DNA of 40,424 bases from Bondarzewia mesenterica (taxonomy: Eukaryota > Basidiomycota > Agaricomycetes > Russulales > Bondarzewiaceae), in NCBI GenBank assembly GCA_004802705.1, contig SGPL01000307.1, positions 1-40,424 on the forward strand. Reading direction: 5' to 3'. How positions within the stretch are numbered: position 1 is the first letter of the stretch; every line of letters begins with the position of its first letter. Below are positions 35,159 through 40,424 of this stretch, piece by piece. Position numbers and translations under genes: made by a program. The notes under the pieces are model-generated. The model had not been told where the DNA came from and made no database searches. It worked only from the letters and a program-made list of their open reading frames with translations.

Positions 35159-38100
35159 CTACTCCACAGAGTCCCCGGTATAGAGCGCTCGTGAAAGGGA
35201 GCCACTTCGATCTATGATGGCCCACCGTGACCCGTCTCATATGCGTCCGACGACACATTGTACACACTCAAGATCGAGGTACTCCTCTGTCTTCATCTCT
35301 GTTGAATAGTAATGAATGTCTAACTGACTGTAATTGCCCTCAATATGGCATGGTGTTATTGCAGCAAGCAAAACTATCTCCGGTCGCTTGAGACCAAGAT
35401 CGAGGCACTGCGGCAGTGTTACGATGAAGATGTGTTGAAGACGACCGTAAAAACGTCTTCTGCTCAAAGATTGGTTTCTTGGTCCAACTCCTGGCAAACT
35501 TGTTGACAAGAGCCTCATACTATGGGTGAAGAATGCATAGTTGGAGATGCTTTAGAAGGAATGCGAGCAGAAAGATGAAAAACTGACCCTAATGTATGTG
35601 GTGTCATGTCTATCCTCGCCAAGTATATTTAAGGCTGCGGAATAGACTGTATCACCATCATCAATGCTAACTTTGCCCCACTCCTCAATGTGCGACTTCC
35701 GAACACACTCCTTAACGAGTTGAATTCTGTTGGACTTGTTGAAGCGAGTGGCAAGGCACTTTGTAATTTTGTTGAGGATAGTGTCAGAAGGCGGGGAATG
35801 TTGACGTAGGGGGTGTAGTGTACAGTGCTTGTCTATAGTATAGAAGGAGTCTGTTCAGCAGTGACTGATGATAGAATCGTGCAAATGAACTCACAATCTG
35901 GATGTCGAAAGCTATACATGCCCAGGCTTGTAACTGTTGTGTTTCACCGTGAACTAAGAGACACGATACTATCATCCAGGTTATAGACCAAGTGTATCTG
36001 GACAATTTGTGCATGTTCCACAATGTATCGGTCGAGCGATGCGAATAGGTGCTTGCGACTTTTAATCGCCGGTCGTATCAGGCCGCAATAACGTTCCATG
36101 GGAAATGCCCAGTAAGCCCACACCAGTCCGCAGGCCTCAATGCTGTCCACAATATGCAGAAGCGCGTGGATAGTTACTGGGCAGGTTGCTATGCACTGCA
36201 GTTCTTTCTGATAATACAATCTGTATGGATTTCATCGAGAATTGAGCGTCCGTGATCTGCAAACAAAAACAGAAATTACGAACTCTTCAAATCGCTGGAC
36301 CCACTTGGCAAAACCTTCATGAAGGACTGATATCTCCACAGATGTGATGGTGAACTGCAAGCATGTATGCAAAAGCTTCACGAGGGCTATGAAGTGATTG
36401 TAATACTTAACATTATGAAACTTGCGACAAAGAAGGACGGGTTCAATATACAGTGACCAAAAGGACCAAGTATCAGCTGTCATGGAAGTTCTGTCCTTCG
36501 CAATGTCTGATACCCTTCTGCCAAAGCAACTAGATATGATTGACCCAGATAGGGCAGTCGCAGCACTGATTGCCTCCCAAACAGAATTTTCCAAATGGTA
36601 GGAACCTACGCCCTCATCAAGATTCTTGAAGCTGGCCGTCCACAGCAGTATCAAATTCTTGATGGTGTTCTCCCAAATCAGATGCATGAAATCATATGGA
36701 AATGATTTCGAAAATGAGATTGACGACAGGTGCAAGAGAATGGATACACCTTTAATGCCATAGCGCTTCACAAGGTCAGCCATTGCAGTGATCGTTGGAG
36801 CAGACTGGACCTCATGAGCCATCTGTAATATCTCCTGGTGTGTGCATAAAGGGAGGTTTAGTGCATCGTAGATTCGGACTGCATTAGAGTCATTATGAAC
36901 ATCTGGATGATTAGATCGATCAAGAGGAATGTAGTGCATTGTTGCTCGAGAATTAGAGATGCGAAGCCCGACAATCTTGCAGATGCGACATGGAGACCGC
37001 CCGTTATGGCCCTTCATGCGGATTATGGCAGAAATGGCCGGAATATCACCAAAAATGAGAATTAAGAAGGCATGCAGCGCAAAGAGTGATTATGATAGGG
37101 AATCAAAAGTGCGTACTCTAATAGCAAGCTGTATCATTTCTTCAATGAAAGGCCAAAGGAATGAATCGAAATCGTGGGGCTTCTTCGGTCCAGGAATAAT
37201 GCCGAGAGAGAGGATATGTTCAATGTGAAACTGAATCTCGGGAGGGAGGTTATAGTTGAATAGGATAAGGGGCCAGCATGTAGTCTTGCGTCGATGAAAG
37301 GGGGCGAATCCATTGGTTGAAAGACCCAGAGCAATGTCTCGAGCGTCAGAAAAATGATTATGTGGGAGTTCCTTGCCATCAACGACTACGCGAGATCGAC
37401 AAAGCTGCCGATAATGTTTGCTATCAAAAACATCACTAACCTGTCCCGGAGAAGGCTCATGCTCATATGCTCGATAGCGCATGCTGGTAGCCATCGACTG
37501 ACTAGCTGCAAATGCTTGGAGGCGAGGGATGAGGGGAAGATAAGTGAAACATTTATGTGTGCATTTTTTTGCATCATAACGGGGTGCCTTGCAGTATAGG
37601 CATGTGTCGAGGGATGCATGGGGCCCAATATAATAGCAACACAAGTTGATGCAGCAGTCATAGATTTGTGGCTTGAAACCAGCAAGGCAAGCAATGCGAG
37701 AGCGAGCAGATTCCAAAGAAGGAACAATAGGAACAATTGAGTCAGGAAATGCTGATAGAAGAGCTCGATAAACTTCATCCATCATATGAGACCGCAGCTT
37801 CAGAGAGTATTGGTGTAGAATAGCATTGTCTGTATTGCTCAGATCATCGGCTGCTTCCATATTAGCTAGACTTCAACAATTTGCTCAAGCGGAGGTTCAA
37901 CATCTACAGTTGCAAGATATGGTATCAGCAGGCTAATGATAATATGGAAGGTGTTACAACATACCTTTAGCAATGTTAACTCTCTCCACCTCTCCGCTGA
38001 CCACCCGCTCTGATACTACAGCAAGCGCTATCCGCTCTGTCTGTCTTGCCCGATGCACATTTCTTCCATACTGAGCTATCATCTGTGCCGCACCACCTAA

Positions 38101-38388
38101 TGCATGAGGTGCTGCCAATAGCAGCTGATGTTGGCGTCTCGTGCTGGGATGCACCATTTGTCTGCAACAAAGACAAAATGCCTTCGTTGGTGCCCTGTTT
38201 TCTTTACCTTGAGTGCGGGCTATAGCAGAGCAAGCTACTGAGACACAAGATAAAGTAGAAGAGATAAAAAATGAAAGTGGTGACTTCCTTTGCAGTGAAA
38301 GTCGAGTGAGGTTGTCTTGGTAATTTTGCGAAACTGTAAACATGTGCAACGTTAAACGTGTTCGCATTACGATCACGTGTGCAATCAA
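35159..38388 (-). pseudogene. Tnp2-type (CACTA) transposase, broken by two stops and a frameshift
   Basis: The spliced frame resembles agaricomycete Tnp2 transposases (Transposase_21 type), DDE enzymes that cut and paste CACTA elements. Exon 1 (37965 to about 38388, start uncertain) carries a C/H cluster FCLCCRQMVHPSTRRQH. Exon 2 (36284-37865) reads GFKPQIYDCCINLCCYY, CLYCKAPRYD, FTYLPLIPRLQAF, FGDIPAISAIIRMKGHNGRS and SFPYDFMHLIWENTIKNLIL. After introns 36221-36283, 35967-36002 or nearby, and others, it continues with ELYYQKELQCIATCPVTIHA, GLVWAYWAFPMERYCG, HPDYKHCTLHPLRQHSP and EEWGKVSIDDGDTV. The damage is a TAA in frame at 37090-37092 with coding sequence on both sides, one extra T in a TTTTT run near 35455-35460 (KTF to YGRLQHIF), and a TGA at 35237-35239 inside VVGRI-DGSRWAIIDRSG. 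The native stop TAG is at 35159-35161. Confidence 0.88.
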
Positions 38389-38542
38389 CAGTGATTTCGG
38401 GCAGAGTCAGCAACCAGATAACATTGGTATCAAGTTCATTCTATACAAAGTCAACGTCCAGTGCCTTACACTCATTCTGAGCTTTCCTTCGCCTCAGTCC
38501 ACCATCTAGCTGCATGCTGCACAATTAGCTTTCATTTTAGAT
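38389..38542. promoter_or_regulatory. Short bidirectional region between the two transposon genes
   Basis: About 150 bp separate the transposase's most upstream ATG (38388) from the plus-strand gene start (38543). Both promoters must lie here or overlap the first exons. No TATA box or repeated motif could be assigned. If the transposase starts at an internal ATG (for example 38342), the region is longer. Confidence 0.35.
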
Positions 38543-39442
38543 ATGGCACTGACAAGTACTCATAAGGTCCAGAAGGCTACCTCTAAAAGTCGTGATGGAA
38601 ATCAAAATCAGCCTGCGCTGATGAATCTGAAAGGGACCAAGCCGACATCAAAGAAGATGACAATGAAGGATATGCAAGCTGCCATGGAATGGCTGAAAGG
38701 TGAACCTCGCCTTGTTCCTCTTGCGATGGAGCTGACTATTGAGTCATAGAGGAGAGAGACTACTATAAGAAAAAGGCTAAGCGGGCGGAAAAAGAGAAAC
38801 AAAAAGCTGAACTGCAAGCCGTTGATGAGCTTATCCCAAAGCCCAAGGGTAAAATGTCCATTGTTAAGAAGATGCAGATGGATGATGATCGTCAAAAATA
38901 CAAAAGCATACAAGTAAGCTCATCTCGTGGTAAAATTTATAGAATGTACTGATACATACCGGATTAGCATCAGCTTCGTGAACTCTCTATCCGAGCAGGC
39001 TTTGATTTTAATAAAACCTTTACGGAGCAGGGTCATGATAAGAGGAACAAGCTGTATAAAGCAGTATGCATGTCTCAGCGAATTTCGCACGGATGCTTGA
39101 GTACTCACATCAATCGCCCTTGAGGCCCAAGAGCAGATTCCAGAACTGAAACGTTATGTGAATGACTGGGCCACAATCGAGATTGTAAAACAGTTTGTTA
39201 ACAATCAGCGCAAGTGGGACAGTAAGAAGGGCCATGGTCATAGCGCGTCTGCAAGTCGATGTCGTGAAGGTGAACTGCGAACAATTGATGAGATCGAGGA
39301 TGATGAAGAACAAGAAGAGGCTGAAGATGTCGCTGTGTCGCAGAAGTTAGCAGAAGGCAGTGCTGATGAGGTGCAGGATGAGGCTAGTGGAGGCGCTGCG
39401 TCATTGAGTGAGGATGAAGACAACGGTGATGGCGATGACTGA
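38543..39442 (+). CDS. Second transposon protein: charged 244-residue protein divergent to the transposase
   Basis: Four exons, 38543-38699, 38750-38913, 38968-39063 and 39125-39442, join in frame (735 nt) with 50, 54 and 61-nt GT-AG introns. The protein starts MALTSTHKVQKATSKSRDG. It has a lysine-rich, coiled-coil-like middle (DYYKKKAKRAEKEKQKAELQ) and a more structured segment with LRELSIRAGFDFNKTFTEQ, NKLYKA and QIPELKRYVNDWATIEIVKQ. The tail is very acidic (EDDEEQEEAEDVAV, ending SEDEDNGDGDD). I do not know a named domain. The position beside and divergent to a Tnp2 transposase suggests an accessory protein of the element, comparable in role to plant CACTA TnpA, but this is inference; no sequence similarity to TnpA is claimed. 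No stop or frameshift interrupts it. Confidence 0.78.
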
Positions 39443-40424
39443 AATGAGCTTTCCCAGGCAGCGCTGTTTGTACGTACATATTACACATCTATCTGTTTGT
39501 CTTCGTGATTTATTGACACCTGCTGATATCGCACGCGCGCTCTCCTAACCAGTGCAGCTCAACGTTTCCTCAGTCTATCGACATTCGATCTTGCTGCCAT
39601 GCATATGGAAATGGCTCGTGCCTGCGTGCACCACACGTGCAACGTCTCTCCGAAAAGAAACCGTTGGGCATATTTATGATTATTTGATTTTTTTTTGCCG
39701 ATTTCACCACCTTGCTAATATCACTGCCATCTCATATTAATACGATATACCTTCTTATTTCTATTCTAACTCAGTATNAGTGTTGACCCAGTCCTTGATC
39801 CGCGACTTTGACCCCCCCCCATCCTCACTTGCAACTCATCATTTTTTTTTAGTCTAAGTTGATAGATGTACAGTAAAGTATTAAAAGATGATATAGTCGA
39901 ATTATTTAAACCTGCCAATGAGTTTTGAGTGTGCTGCCCTATAAGTCACGGTGAGAGGCCAAATGTCACGCAACCCCAGTCCTTGCGCCGCATGTGACTA
40001 TCGCGTCGCGTGCCGTGACATGCTCATTAAGGTCGCGTTCCTCCAGTCGACCAGCAGCGATACTGCCCGCTCACTCACCGTCCGACTCAGAGGATGAACT
40101 AGACGACTCATCTGTGTGATGACTATGTATTTTCTTTTCTTTCCCGATTACGTAACTTACTTAGTCACCTATATCACGAGGGGGTTAACTAGCCTTGTGA
40201 CGCATCGCCCTGCGATAAGGGAGGACCGGACATCTGCGGACTCAGACAAGGGGCCAGGCTTAGTCTTGGAAAACCCACTAGTCGCACCGGCTGATCTAGG
40301 CTTAGCCAGACTGGGGCCTAGATGCATATTTATAGATTATCACATGTTATGGCACGTGATCAGTCACGTGATACTTTACTTAGCTTATTCATGCTTGGCT
40401 GACTGATACACGCTCGGCCTTGCT
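39443..40424. other. Right flank of the transposon, no gene seen
   Basis: The stretch is AT-rich to about 39920, with homopolymer runs (T near 39689, C near 39813, T near 39843) and one N at 39778. From 39940 on it is richer in CpG. The right end of the transposon is probably in this interval. No open frame has recognisable motifs. Confidence 0.45.
40353..40370. repeat. Short perfect palindrome CACGTGA-TCAG-TCACGTG
   Basis: Two 7-bp inverted arms, each containing an E-box-like CACGTG, are separated by TCAG. The same region has further CACGTG/TCACG-type words. It could be a binding site for a bHLH dimer pair, part of a transposon subterminal repeat, or chance. No gene start is visible next to it in this window. 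Confidence 0.35.

Larger units (their letters stand above)
35159..39442. mobile_element. CACTA-like DNA transposon (Tnp2 transposase plus divergent second gene), partial bounds
   Basis: The element is recognised from its Tnp2-type transposase on the minus strand and a second, divergently transcribed gene on the plus strand, a two-gene layout reminiscent of CACTA (En/Spm) elements. The coordinates cover only the coding part. I searched both flanks for CACTA/TAGTG terminal inverted repeats and a 3-bp target duplication and could not pair any. A possible right end TNAGTG at about 39776-39781 contains an N and has no convincing left partner. The broken transposase implies that this copy cannot move on its own product. 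Confidence 0.75.

Noticed and set aside
35159..37092. Treating the three transposase frame breaks as introns
   Set aside because: For each break no GT-AG pair of sensible length removes the lesion, and coding similarity continues directly through the stop codons.

Overview
The window looks like nuclear DNA of an agaricomycete (mushroom-forming basidiomycete). Genes are split by many 50-65 nt introns with GT-AG ends, and several families typical of that group occur: a STAND NB-ARC protein with kinesin-light-chain TPRs, a DUF6534-type seven-pass membrane protein, and a Tnp2/CACTA-type transposase. A run of N and many single N calls between about 23.1 and 25.9 kb mark a poor assembly stretch.

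Left part (1-10.2 kb): an unrecognised gene runs off the left edge (minus strand). It is followed by a decayed C-terminal piece of a chitin synthase (about 1723-2117), then about 2 kb of degenerate duplicated and tandemly repeated DNA. Next come a STAND NB-ARC/TPR gene (4995-7880, minus) with a reading-frame break just before its P-loop, and a two-finger C2H2 protein (8984-10214, plus).

Middle part (10.2-25 kb): a long stretch without a convincing gene, then a six-exon membrane-anchored methyltransferase-like gene (13438-14964). A housekeeping block follows: mitochondrial ribosomal protein bL31m (18786-19226), a MICOS subunit of the MIC26/MIC27 family (19322-20362, minus) and the TFIIIC TPR subunit Tfc4/GTF3C3 (20741-24799). 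Two of these three are mitochondrial. A probable unrecognised multi-exon gene lies just left of the block on the minus strand.

Right part (25-40.4 kb): two paralogous Ayr1-like short-chain dehydrogenase genes stand head to head (25274-26654 minus, 27678-29005 plus). They share an unusual gene structure: two microexons of 8 and 16 nt and a GC-AG intron, all at the same positions. After a coding-like but unrecognised stretch comes a DUF6534-type membrane protein (30483-31927, minus). Last is a CACTA-like transposon. Its Tnp2 transposase (35159-38388, minus) carries two nonsense codons and a homopolymer frameshift, while a divergently transcribed 244-residue charged protein (38543-39442, plus) is open through all four exons. 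The element ends could not be located.
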